The notes under the pieces: model-generated
The model's database searches: none
The model's input: only the letters and a program-made list of their open reading frames with translations
What the model was told of the DNA's origin: nothing
Program-made: the position numbers and the translations under genes
From: DATEHG01 sp035279705
GTDB taxonomy: Bacteria > Gemmatimonadota > Gemmatimonadetes > Gemmatimonadales > GWC2-71-9
Length of the DNA stretch: 64,000 bases
Assembly (NCBI GenBank): GCA_035279705.1
Contig: DATEHG010000111.1
Span: forward strand, 51,666 to 115,665
Direction of reading: 5' to 3'
In this document: piece after piece, positions 8,513 to 16,361 of the stretch
Layout: every line of letters begins with the position of its first letter
Numbering within the stretch: the stretch's first letter is position 1

Positions 8513-8536
8513 TGTCCGTCTGCCCGTCTGCCCGTC
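8513..8536. repeat. Three tandem 8-bp units (GACGGGCA/GACGGACA on the minus strand)
   Basis: Plus-strand units TGTCCGTC, TGCCCGTC, TGCCCGTC lie directly after the rpsA stop and before its terminator. They are the same repeat family as at 16296-16327, in the opposite orientation. Confidence 0.85.
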
Positions 8537-8538
8537 TT

Positions 8539-10236
8539 CTACTCGTCGTCGGCCGGACTCTCGTCGTACACTACGCGGGTCGGCGGAATGATCGGCTCGT
8601 CGGGATACGCGACGACCGCCAGCACGATCCGGTGATGAATCGGGTCGACCTCGAGCACCTTCATGTCGACGACCTGGCCTTCCTTCACCGCATCACCGGG
8701 GTTCTCGATGTCGGGCACCCCGAGCTGCGACATCGGCACGAAGCCCTCGATGTCGTTGTTGAGGTCCACGACCACGCCCTTGTCCATCAGCCGGGAAACG
8801 CGGCCGCGCATCTCGGTGCCGACCGGGTAGGTCTCGCCGATCTTGAGCCACGGATCCTCTTCGGCCTGCTTGAGGCCGAGGGAGATCCGCTTGTTGTCCC
8901 CGTCGATGTTGAGAATGACGACCGTGACGGTATCGCCCTTCTTCACCACCTCGGAGGGGTGCTGCACCCGCTTGGTCCAGCTCATGTCGGAGATGTGGAT
9001 CAGGCCGTCGATGCCGGGCTCGATTTCCACGAAGGCGCCGAAGCTGGTGAGGTTGCGCACCTTGCCGGTGATGCGGGTGCCCACCGGGTACTTGATGGGC
9101 AGCGCCGTCCAGGGATCCTGCTCGGTCTGCTTCATGCCGAGCGAGATCTTCTCTTCCTTCTCGTCGACCTTGAGGACCACCGCGTCGATGGTCTCGCCGA
9201 TGGAGACGATCTTCGAGGGGTGCCGGACGTTGCGGGTCCAGCTCATCTCGGAGATGTGCACCAGGCCTTCGATGCCGGGCTCGAGCTCGACGAAGGCGCC
9301 GTAGTTGGTGATCGACACCACCTTGCCCTGCACCCGGGTGCCGATCGGATAGCGCTCGGCCACATTCTGCCACGGGTAGGCCTGCAGCTGCTTCATGCCC
9401 AGGCTGATCCGCTCCCGCTGCCAGTCGATGTCCAGGATCTTGACTTCGACTTCCTTGCCGATGGCCACGACTTCGCTCGGGTGGGACACCCGGCCGTACG
9501 ACATGTCGGTGATGTGCAGCAGGCCGTCCACCCCGCCCAGGTCGATGAACGCCCCGAAGTCGGTGATGTTCTTGACCACACCCTTCCGGACCTGCGCCAC
9601 GGCCAGCTCCTTCATCAGGAACTCGCGCTTGTGGGCCCGCTCGTTCTCGAGGATGACCCGGCGGCTGACCACGATGTTGCGGCGCCGCTTGTTCAGCTTG
9701 ATGATCTTGAACTCGAAGCTCTGGCCCAGCAGGTCGTCGATGTTGGGCACCCGCCGCAGCGCGATCTGGCTGCCGGGGAGGAACGCGTCGACGCCCATCA
9801 GGTTCACCACCACACCGCCCTTGATCTTCTTGGTCAGGGTGCCCTGCACCGGCTGGTCGCTCTCGTGCGCCACCCGGATCTTTTCCCAGACCCGCATGAA
9901 GTCGGCCTTCTTCTTGGAGAGCACGACCGCGCCCTCCTGGTCCTCGAGATGCTCGAGGAAGACCTCGACCTCATCGCCCGCCACGGGCATTTCCTTGAAC
10001 TCGTCCAGCGGAACCGACCCCTCGGACTTGAAGCCCACGTCCAGGATGACGGCGTTATCGGTGATCCGGAGAACCTTGGAACGGACGATCTCGCCCTCGA
10101 CGATCGAGGCCATGGTGCCCTCGTACATCGAGAGCATCTGCTCGTACTCGGCCTCGGAGTAATCCTCGTCGTACAGGTCGGCCCGGACCTTGAGGCCAGT
10201 GGGAGAGACGATAGTGCCGGTGGAAGTATCGGACAT
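8539..10236 (-). CDS. rpsA: 30S ribosomal protein S1
   Basis: RNA-binding ribosomal protein that helps recruit mRNA to the 30S subunit. The 565 residues hold six S1 (OB-fold) repeats; the last four are clearest, each with a DFGAFIDLGG / NYGAFVELEPG / SFGAFVEIEPG type strand followed by GLVHISEMSW and ending ISLGMKQ. The first two, near 45-110 and 130-195, are the divergent ribosome-binding repeats. Length matches the six-domain proteobacterial form. It is preceded by a 240-bp gap and followed by a strong terminator, so it appears to form its own transcription unit or the end of one. Confidence 0.96.
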   Translation of the reverse strand: MSDTSTGTIVSPTGLKVRADLYDEDYSEAEYEQMLSMYEGTMASIVEGEIVRSKVLRITDNAVILDVGFKSEGSVPLDEFKEMPVAGDEVEVFLEHLEDQEGAVVLSKKKADFMRVWEKIRVAHESDQPVQGTLTKKIKGGVVVNLMGVDAFLPGSQIALRRVPNIDDLLGQSFEFKIIKLNKRRRNIVVSRRVILENERAHKREFLMKELAVAQVRKGVVKNITDFGAFIDLGGVDGLLHITDMSYGRVSHPSEVVAIGKEVEVKILDIDWQRERISLGMKQLQAYPWQNVAERYPIGTRVQGKVVSITNYGAFVELEPGIEGLVHISEMSWTRNVRHPSKIVSIGETIDAVVLKVDEKEEKISLGMKQTEQDPWTALPIKYPVGTRITGKVRNLTSFGAFVEIEPGIDGLIHISDMSWTKRVQHPSEVVKKGDTVTVVILNIDGDNKRISLGLKQAEEDPWLKIGETYPVGTEMRGRVSRLMDKGVVVDLNNDIEGFVPMSQLGVPDIENPGDAVKEGQVVDMKVLEVDPIHHRIVLAVVAYPDEPIIPPTRVVYDESPADDE

Positions 10237-10435
10237 GCGGAGGGAACATCCTTCCTGATCTGCCGCCCCGGGGTGGCGCGGGTTGAGGGTTGAATCCCCT
10301 GCTCCGGCGGAATTGCCGGGGTGGGGAGCCGCGCAATATAGGGTTGGGACATTCCTTTAGGTAGGGGTTGGGGAACGGGGACCGGGAGACAGGGGACGGC
10401 AGAGGGGGCAGCGCAGTCATTGCCGTGCATACCCT

Positions 10436-10460
10436 CGACTCGCGACTCGCGACTCGCGAC
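10436..10460. repeat. 7-bp tandem repeat (CGACTCG, about 3.6 copies)
   Basis: Perfect CGACTCG units at 10436, 10443 and 10450 with a partial fourth copy. They lie in the 240-bp spacer between the porin gene and rpsA, where I see no open gene. The remainder of the spacer (10340-10405) is a G-rich stretch on the plus strand. Confidence 0.85.
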
Positions 10461-10476
10461 CTAACTCAAATCGCCG

Positions 10477-11865
10477 TCAAAACTTGTACGACACCGCGTA
10501 CATGAAAGTGAAGGTGCTGACCTTGAGGCGGGTGACCTGCGTCCGGCCGCCCAGCGAGGTGCCGAGCTGCCGATCTTCGGTGATCCCGAACGAGCCGGCG
10601 GCACCCAGGGAGCCGGACAGGTGGTTCCCGGTGAACGAAATGCCGAACGACCCCCCATAGAGATCAAGGCTGCGGAAGATCGAAGTAGCCGAGCTGTCCA
10701 CCGGCGATCCGTCGGTGAAGAAGCCGGCGTGCAGGCGGATGCCCCTCGCAATCAGGTAGTTGCCACCGACAGCCACATTCACCACCGACTTGGCGGCCTC
10801 GGAAATCGTGGTGAACGGGATCGAGTCCACCGTCGGCGTTCCTGTGGCATCGGTCGTGATCCTGGTGGCCAGCACATCGCTCTTGAGCAGGTCATAGGAC
10901 TTGGTGCTGCCGTGGTAGCGCACATCTCCCTCGAGCTGAAACCGGCCGAGATCGATCGACACCCCGCCGACCAACCGGACCGGAATCTTGTATTCGAAAC
11001 GGGCCTCGGCATCCCGGAAGGCGATGTCAGTCGACCCGTTGGTCGAGAATCCCGTCAGCGAGTACAGCACCTTGGCGCTGCCGCCAGTCCTGGCCCCGGG
11101 CGACACCACGAGGGCACCGATCCGGACCTTGCTGCCGACATCGAACTGGGCCCCGGCACTGAACAGCAGCTGCTGCGCCGAAGCATCCAGGCTGACGCTG
11201 CGGATCGCGGTCGTGTCCGCGGCGGCCGAGTAGAGGCGGTCCGTGATTCCCTGGCTCTGCAGCATCGAGGTGAGGGCATAACTGACACCGGCGCCGACCC
11301 GGATGCGGTCGCTCACCTTGAAGCCCGCATCCACGCCGGGGGTGATCACGGTGAAGTTGGAGGAGCTGCTGTAGCCGAAGGTTTCGCTGCTGCCTCCGGA
11401 GCTGAAGCTCAGGCTGCCATCGAGCAGCCCCGGCGTCCACGACACCGATTTGGTATAGCCGAACCCCAGTCGCCAGCGGTTCGAGTGAATGATCGGCGCG
11501 CCGATCACGGCACCGAAATAGGTGCCGACGGGGCTGAATCGGGTCGACCCCTTGGCGGTCCCCACGCCCTCCAGGGTCACCTTGTTGAGTTCATAGGCAT
11601 TGGAACTGGCGTTCAGGCCGCTCTTTTCGCTGAGTACCAGGCCGGCCGGGTTGTACCAGGGCGAGCCGGCATCGCCGGTCCGGGCCACGTAGGCGCCGGA
11701 CTCGAGCCCTTCGACCTGGCCGATGGGAATACGGTCGTAGTTGGGAAGTGTGCCGCTGGCGGGAAAGATGACCGCAGGAGCCTGGGCCTGAGACGCAGAG
11801 GTCAGCGCGAGGAGCAGAGCGGTTACCAGACCTGCAGGCCGGCGATGGATCGAAGGTGAGGTCAT
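10477..11865 (-). CDS. OmpP1/FadL-family outer-membrane channel
   Basis: Likely 14-strand outer-membrane channel for hydrophobic compounds. The 462-residue product begins with a cleavable signal peptide (VTALLLALTSASQAQA, cleavage near residue 29). The FadL signature GDAGSPWYNPAGLVLSEKSGLNAS sits around 65-88, and alternating beta strands run to the end, which closes with an aromatic terminal strand (FMYAVSYKF) expected for a BamA-recognised barrel. It sits between cmk and rpsA on the same strand. No substrate can be assigned. Confidence 0.82.
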   Translation of the reverse strand: MTSPSIHRRPAGLVTALLLALTSASQAQAPAVIFPASGTLPNYDRIPIGQVEGLESGAYVARTGDAGSPWYNPAGLVLSEKSGLNASSNAYELNKVTLEGVGTAKGSTRFSPVGTYFGAVIGAPIIHSNRWRLGFGYTKSVSWTPGLLDGSLSFSSGGSSETFGYSSSSNFTVITPGVDAGFKVSDRIRVGAGVSYALTSMLQSQGITDRLYSAAADTTAIRSVSLDASAQQLLFSAGAQFDVGSKVRIGALVVSPGARTGGSAKVLYSLTGFSTNGSTDIAFRDAEARFEYKIPVRLVGGVSIDLGRFQLEGDVRYHGSTKSYDLLKSDVLATRITTDATGTPTVDSIPFTTISEAAKSVVNVAVGGNYLIARGIRLHAGFFTDGSPVDSSATSIFRSLDLYGGSFGISFTGNHLSGSLGAAGSFGITEDRQLGTSLGGRTQVTRLKVSTFTFMYAVSYKF

Positions 11866-11946
11866 GACTCACGCTCCCGGGTAGCCGATGCGTGCAGAAG
11901 ACTCCGCCAGCTTACGCCCCGGCAGCTTCCACAGCAAGGCAGCCGT

Positions 11947-12645
11947 TCAGCGGCCGAGTCCCAGCGACCTGCCGCGCTTGACGATCCAGGCGACCTGCTC
12001 CTGAAAAGTCAGGTCGGTGCCATCCAGCGGCAGGGCATCGGCTGCCATGGTGAGCGGCGCGACGGCGCGCTGGCTGTCGGCATCATCGCGCGCGGCGAGG
12101 CGGGCGGTCTCATCGGCAAGCCGTGCCGGGTCGATCGCTTCGCCCCGCTGACCCAGGCGGCGCCGGGCCCGCGCCGCCGGCGAGGCCACCAGGAATACCT
12201 TGAGGGCCGCGTCGGGAAACACCACCGTGCCGATGTCGCGACCATCCACCACCGCGCCCGCGCCCGCGGCCGCCGTGGCCCGGAGCTGGGCATTGACCCA
12301 GTCGCGGAGCGCCGGAATCGCCGAGACGGCCGACACACCCGAGGTGACTTCCGCCGTGCGGATCCGGTCCTCGGCGGGGCGCCCATCGAGCCAGGCGTGC
12401 ACGCTCCCCTGGTCATCCCGGAGCAGCAGCCCCCGCCGCTCCGCTTCCGCTATCAGCCGTCGAGGGTCGAGGGTCGAGAGTCCGGCTCCCGTTTCACCGA
12501 AATCGAGTGCGATCCTGGTGAGGCCCCGGTACAGCGCGCCGCTGTCGAGGTGGATCAGGCCGAGCGCACGCGCCACCGCATCCGCGGTGCTCGACTTGCC
12601 GCTGGCGGACGGGCCGTCGATGGCGATCACGCGCTGGGACCTCAT
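11947..12645 (-). CDS. cmk: (d)CMP kinase
   Basis: Phosphorylates CMP and dCMP to the diphosphates. I use the ATG at 12643-12645, preceded by GGGAGCTCCAG, giving 232 residues starting MRSQRVIAIDGPSASGKSST; the P-loop is GPSASGKS. The HLDSGALYR segment and the DGRDIGTVVFPDA motif are diagnostic of bacterial CMP kinase. Residues near 62-68 are encoded over a heptamer-like repeat (12460s). The gene follows aroA on the same strand, separated by a run of 7-bp repeats. Confidence 0.94.
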   Translation of the reverse strand: MRSQRVIAIDGPSASGKSSTADAVARALGLIHLDSGALYRGLTRIALDFGETGAGLSTLDPRRLIAEAERRGLLLRDDQGSVHAWLDGRPAEDRIRTAEVTSGVSAVSAIPALRDWVNAQLRATAAAGAGAVVDGRDIGTVVFPDAALKVFLVASPAARARRRLGQRGEAIDPARLADETARLAARDDADSQRAVAPLTMAADALPLDGTDLTFQEQVAWIVKRGRSLGLGR

Positions 12646-12661
12646 CTGGAGCTCCCGACCC

Positions 12662-12689
12662 GGTGAGCGGTGAGCAGTGAGCGGTGAGC
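12662..12689. repeat. 7-bp tandem repeat (GGTGAGC, four copies)
   Basis: Units GGTGAGC, GGTGAGC, AGTGAGC, GGTGAGC fill most of the 52-bp spacer between aroA and cmk. Confidence 0.85.
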
Positions 12690-12697
12690 AGGCGAAA

Positions 12698-13975
12698 TCA
12701 TGCAGGTCGCCGCTTTCGAACAGCAATTGCCTTCAGCATCGCCGGAAAGCCGGGATAGCTCACGGCGGCGCAGGCGAGGTTGTCGATGCGGATCCGGGCC
12801 CCGGGCACAGTCCCGAGCACTGCGAACGCCATGGCGATCCGGTGATCCCCATCCGTCCGGACCTTTCCGGCAGGGACGGCATTCCCTCCTTCGATGATGA
12901 GATCGTCCCCCTCGACCGCGGCCCGGGCGCCGAGGGCGCGCAGGTTGTCGGCGATCAGGCCGAGGCGGTCGCTTTCCTTTACGCGCAATTCACCGACCTC
13001 GCGGAAGATGGTCGTTCCGCTGGCCCGGCTTGCCAGGACGGCCAGCAGGGGAATCTCGTCGATCAGAGCCGGCACTTCGGCCGGTCGCACTTCCGTCGCG
13101 CGAAGCGCCGCGGGCCCGGTGACCAGCGTCCCGACCGGTTCTCCCAGCTGTTCCCCCTGTCCTTCGAGACTCACCTCCGCACCCATCCGCCGCAGCACAT
13201 CCAGAAACCCGGTCCTCGTCGGGTTGAGGCCGACCCCCTCAATCGCCAGTGTCCCACCCTCGGCCAGCAACGCCGCCCCGATCGGAAACGCGGCGGAAGA
13301 TGGGTCACCGGGAATATCCACCTCGAACGGGTGAATGACTCCGGTCGGTGCGAACCGGATCCAGCCGCCGCTTTCCGTCACGGCATATCCGAAGCTCCGG
13401 AGCATCCGTTCAGTATGATCGCGCGAACGTCCGTGCGGCTCACGCACGGCCACCTTGACGCCGCCGCACACTCCGGCAAGCAGCAGGCAACTCTTGATCT
13501 GGGCACTGGACACCGGCATGTCCCACTCGATCGCGGTGAGGCGGCCACCCCGGATGGTCAGCGGAAGATTCTCCGGCTGGTCGGGAGTGAACCGGGCGCC
13601 CATCGCCGCGAGCGGCACCGTGACCCGGCGCATCGGTCGGCGGCGGAGCGAGCGGTCTCCCGTGAGGGTGGCGCGGAGCGGAAACCCGGCCAGCATGCCG
13701 AGCAGGAGGCGCGTCGTGGTCCCGCTGTTACCGCAGACGAGCGTGTCCGCCGGCGTCCGCAGCTTTCCTCTCCCCTCGACCACCACGATCTGCCCGTCAC
13801 GGAGCGCGGAGATTCCGGCACCGAGTTGGCGGAGGACTCGCGCGGACGATCGTGCGTCGAACGAGGTGAGCGCGCCCCCGATCCGGCTCCGCCCCCGCGC
13901 CAGCGCCGAGAGCAGCAGGGCACGATGCGTCAGGCTCTTGTCCCCCGGGACCCGGATCCGCCCCGTGACGATCAT
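12698..13975 (-). CDS. aroA: 3-phosphoshikimate 1-carboxyvinyltransferase (EPSP synthase)
   Basis: Sixth step of the shikimate pathway: joins phosphoenolpyruvate to shikimate-3-phosphate. The start is the ATG at 13973-13975, giving 425 residues beginning MIVTGRIRVPGDKSLTHRAL; this overlaps the tyrA stop by 4 bp. The motifs GDKSLTHRALLLSALA, LVCGNSGTTTRLLLGMLAG and DRSLRRRPMRRVTVPLAAMGA, then RVKESDRL and TDGDHRIAMAFAV, are all in place. The frame stays open for about 95 codons upstream of that ATG, but that part is antisense-type filler within tyrA. Confidence 0.95.
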   Translation of the reverse strand: MIVTGRIRVPGDKSLTHRALLLSALARGRSRIGGALTSFDARSSARVLRQLGAGISALRDGQIVVVEGRGKLRTPADTLVCGNSGTTTRLLLGMLAGFPLRATLTGDRSLRRRPMRRVTVPLAAMGARFTPDQPENLPLTIRGGRLTAIEWDMPVSSAQIKSCLLLAGVCGGVKVAVREPHGRSRDHTERMLRSFGYAVTESGGWIRFAPTGVIHPFEVDIPGDPSSAAFPIGAALLAEGGTLAIEGVGLNPTRTGFLDVLRRMGAEVSLEGQGEQLGEPVGTLVTGPAALRATEVRPAEVPALIDEIPLLAVLASRASGTTIFREVGELRVKESDRLGLIADNLRALGARAAVEGDDLIIEGGNAVPAGKVRTDGDHRIAMAFAVLGTVPGARIRIDNLACAAVSYPGFPAMLKAIAVRKRRPA

Positions 13976-14814
13976 CGGTCGAGTCCTCGGCGGAAGACGG
14001 CGGCGCGCTCCAGGAACCCGCGCAGCGCGGCCGCGTCCCCGTCGGCCACCAGCTGCCGCAGACCCGAGAGCTCCCGCTCCAGTTCCTCGAGAGCGCTCAC
14101 GATCTCGGCCCGATTGAGCAGCATGAGTTCGGTCCAGAGACTGGCCGAGCTGGCCGCGAGGCGGGTCGTGTCCCGCGCTCCGGTACCGAAGGACACTCCC
14201 TTGTGCCTGGCGAGCACCGAGGCGAGTGCCGACGCGGCTGCCTGCGGCAGGTGGCTCGTCCACGCCAGCTGGTGATCGTGCGCGTCGGCATCGATGAGCA
14301 CGGGCTGGGCGCCAAGGGTCTGGGCCCAGAAGTCCATGACCTCGCGGGCGGGACGTGGATCGGTGCCCAGCAGACTGGCGGTCACGTAGACGACCGCGCC
14401 CTGGAAGAGATCGGGCCGTGCCGCGGCGAAGCCCGAGGCATGAGTCCCGGCGAGCGGGTGCGAGCCCGCAAATCTGTCCGCGAGGCCCGCGGCATCGGCG
14501 CGCGCCATGATCGCGCGCTTGATACTGGTCACGTCGGTCGCGACCGCGCCCGGACGCAGCCAGCCGCCGATGGTGTCCAGGAGTCCGAGAGTCGCGAGTG
14601 GTGGTGCGGCGATCACCACGAGGTCAGCGTCGCGGACAGCGCGGGACGGCGTATCCGCCAGGTCGGTGATGGCCGCGCTCTTGAGCGCGAGGGCTCCATC
14701 GCCGCCATCGGGGGAAAACCCGAGGACACGGGGAATGCCGGCCAGGCGTGCCTGCCAGGCCAGCGATCCCCCGATCGCGCCCAATCCGAGGACAGCGAGG
14801 GCTTCCGGTCTCAC
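13972..14814 (-). CDS. tyrA: Prephenate dehydrogenase
   Basis: NAD(P)-dependent oxidative decarboxylation of prephenate (or arogenate) in tyrosine synthesis. The 280-residue protein begins MRPEALAVLGLGAIGGSLAW with the Rossmann GLGAIGGS; DVTSIKRAI and GSHPLAGTHASGFAAA follow near 95-130, the latter carrying the catalytic His region. Helical dimerisation segments occupy the C-terminal half. There is no ACT domain, so feedback control by tyrosine through such a domain is unlikely. It is the first gene of the tyrA-aroA-cmk run and is transcribed divergently from the receiver gene. Confidence 0.93.
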   Translation of the reverse strand: MRPEALAVLGLGAIGGSLAWQARLAGIPRVLGFSPDGGDGALALKSAAITDLADTPSRAVRDADLVVIAAPPLATLGLLDTIGGWLRPGAVATDVTSIKRAIMARADAAGLADRFAGSHPLAGTHASGFAAARPDLFQGAVVYVTASLLGTDPRPAREVMDFWAQTLGAQPVLIDADAHDHQLAWTSHLPQAAASALASVLARHKGVSFGTGARDTTRLAASSASLWTELMLLNRAEIVSALEELERELSGLRQLVADGDAAALRGFLERAAVFRRGLDR

Positions 14815-14891
14815 GAACAGCGCGGTTTGCGGGACGTTTTTGGGATATCGGACATGGGCCGGCAGAGCGGGCGGGACTGTTGCAAAGACCG

Positions 14892-14926
14892 TGTGGGAAT
14901 TGTACTTATATCAGTTGACTCCCACA
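14892..14926. promoter_or_regulatory. Inverted repeat upstream of the receiver gene
   Basis: TGTGGGA (14892-14898) and TCCCACA (14920-14926) form a perfect 7-bp dyad around an AT-rich centre, in the 125-bp gap between divergently transcribed tyrA and the receiver gene and 13 bp before the latter's ATG. It could be an operator or a leader hairpin. I see no convincing -35/-10 pair. Confidence 0.4.
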
Positions 14927-14939
14927 ACGTTCAGGCGCG

Positions 14940-15317
14940 ATGGCGGGCATACTGATCGTCGAAGACAGCGCCGACAACATTAAACTGTTCCGTATGCTGC
15001 TGACCCTCCGGGGCCACAGCGTAACCGGCCTCACGAGTGGAGAAGGATTGCTGGCCACGCTGGAGAGCACCCGCCCGGACCTGGTTCTCATGGACATCCA
15101 GCTCCCCGGGAAAGACGGCTTTCAGCTGCTCGCCGAAATCCGTGATTCGGTGTACGCCAAGCTGCGGGTCCTGGCACTCACCGCGCATGCCATGAGCGGT
15201 GACCGCGAACGCGCGCTCGCGGCCGGGTTCGACGGCTACATCACCAAGCCGGTGGACATCCGGACGTTTCCCGAGCTGGTAGGCCAGGCCCTGGCCGGCC
15301 ACGTTCCCCAGTCGTAG
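14940..15317 (+). CDS. Single-domain response regulator (CheY/DivK-like receiver)
   Basis: The 125 residues are one receiver domain with no output domain. The acidic pair Glu8-Asp9 (LIVEDS), phospho-acceptor Asp52 (LVLMDIQLPG), Thr81 (ALTAHA) and Lys103 (YITKPVD) are all present, so it should be phosphorylatable. The ALTAHAM stretch resembles DivK-like and hybrid-kinase receivers. No kinase is nearby. It precedes, by 24 bp, a membrane protein and a pilin-like gene on the same strand, suggesting a link with surface or secretion structures, which is inference. Confidence 0.9.
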   Translation: MAGILIVEDSADNIKLFRMLLTLRGHSVTGLTSGEGLLATLESTRPDLVLMDIQLPGKDGFQLLAEIRDSVYAKLRVLALTAHAMSGDRERALAAGFDGYITKPVDIRTFPELVGQALAGHVPQS

Positions 15318-15341
15318 CCCGAGTTCCGGAGCGGAGACCAG

Positions 15342-15842
15342 ATGGACCATCGACGGACCCCACCGCCCGACGGGCAGAACGACCGGCGCGCCCTCCTCTC
15401 GGCCTACAAGGACGTGGTGAAATCGGAGGCCGAACGGGGCAAGGAGTCCGCCACGCCCGCCCGGCGCCCGGTGAAGCGGAGCAGCGTTCTCCTCTTCCTG
15501 ACGGTCCTCCTCGCCGCCGCCCTGGCGCTGCACAACCTCTGGCTCGACCCCGTGCAGCTGCCGCCCGAGTCCCGTGAAATCCGTGAGGCAAGCCTGCGCC
15601 TGGTCATGGCCCGGCAGATTCACGGCATCGAGGCGTGGCGCGCCGCCCACGGCGGCGCCGTTCCCGATTCGGCAACCGCGGCGAGCACCACGCTGACGCC
15701 GTTCAAGTACGCCGTCGAGGGAGGGAACTACACGCTGACCGGGACCAACGGCGACATCACCCTGCACTACTCCTCGATCGACTCCCTGGCCGCGTTCCTG
15801 GGCAACAGCTACGAGGTCGTCCGCCAGAGAGGGAGACCGTGA
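15342..15842 (+). CDS. Membrane-anchored protein of unknown function
   Basis: The 166-residue protein has a charged cytoplasmic N-terminus (1-46), one membrane segment at about 47-66 (SSVLLFLTVLLAAALALHNL) and an extracytoplasmic C-terminal part with the look of a small pilin-like globular domain (WRAAHGGAVPDS, then short beta strands). It overlaps the pilin-like gene (stop TGA overlaps its GTG), so the two are probably made together. No family recognised. Confidence 0.7.
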   Translation: MDHRRTPPPDGQNDRRALLSAYKDVVKSEAERGKESATPARRPVKRSSVLLFLTVLLAAALALHNLWLDPVQLPPESREIREASLRLVMARQIHGIEAWRAAHGGAVPDSATAASTTLTPFKYAVEGGNYTLTGTNGDITLHYSSIDSLAAFLGNSYEVVRQRGRP

Positions 15843-16297
15843 ACCGGCGCGGGTTTACCATCGTCGAACTCTGGACCGTGATGATCATCATCGGCATCCT
15901 CGCGGCCATCGCCATCCTCAAGTACATCGACCTGAAGAACACCGCCCGGACCTCCGAGATCAGCGCGGCCATCGGCGTCATCCGGGTGGCGGCCTACGCG
16001 TATGAGGCCGACCACCAGTACCAGTATCCGGCGGAATCGGGGCCGGGCATCATTCCGCCGGAGCTGCTGCCTTACCTGCCGACCAATTTCTCCTTCGAGC
16101 ACCCCGACTACACGCTCGACTGGGACAATTTCACCGGCAGCGGGCCGGGGGCGCCGTACCAGATCGGGGTGACGGTCACCACGACCGACCCGCGGCTCAT
16201 GGGCAAGATCCTGCAATACCTCGGCGCGGACTCGCCCTACTACTGGACGGGGTCGAGTTTCACGTACATGCTGATCGACGCGTCGGGGAACTACTGA
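15839..16297 (+). CDS. Type IV pilin-like / pseudopilin protein
   Basis: The start is the GTG at 15839-15841, which overlaps the previous stop and follows GAGAGGGAGACC. The product begins MNRRGFTIVELWTVMIIIGI: a short basic leader, Gly-Phe prepilin cleavage site, Glu at position +5 and a long hydrophobic helix. These are the hallmarks of class III signal peptides processed by prepilin peptidase. The 152-residue length and C-terminal beta region fit PulG/PilE-type subunits of type II secretion or type IV pili. No assembly ATPase or peptidase gene is in the window. Confidence 0.88.
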   Translation: MNRRGFTIVELWTVMIIIGILAAIAILKYIDLKNTARTSEISAAIGVIRVAAYAYEADHQYQYPAESGPGIIPPELLPYLPTNFSFEHPDYTLDWDNFTGSGPGAPYQIGVTVTTTDPRLMGKILQYLGADSPYYWTGSSFTYMLIDASGNY

Positions 16298-16327
16298 CGG
16301 ACAGACGGCTGGACGGGCAGACGGGCA
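16296..16327. repeat. Four tandem 8-bp units (GACGGACA, GACGGCTG, GACGGGCA x2)
   Basis: The array starts at the pilin stop codon and fills half of the 64-bp convergent spacer before the GH15 gene. Same family as the units flanking the rpsA terminator. Confidence 0.9.
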
Positions 16328-16361
16328 GGATTTCCTCTCTTCTCTCTTCGCTCTCCGCTTC

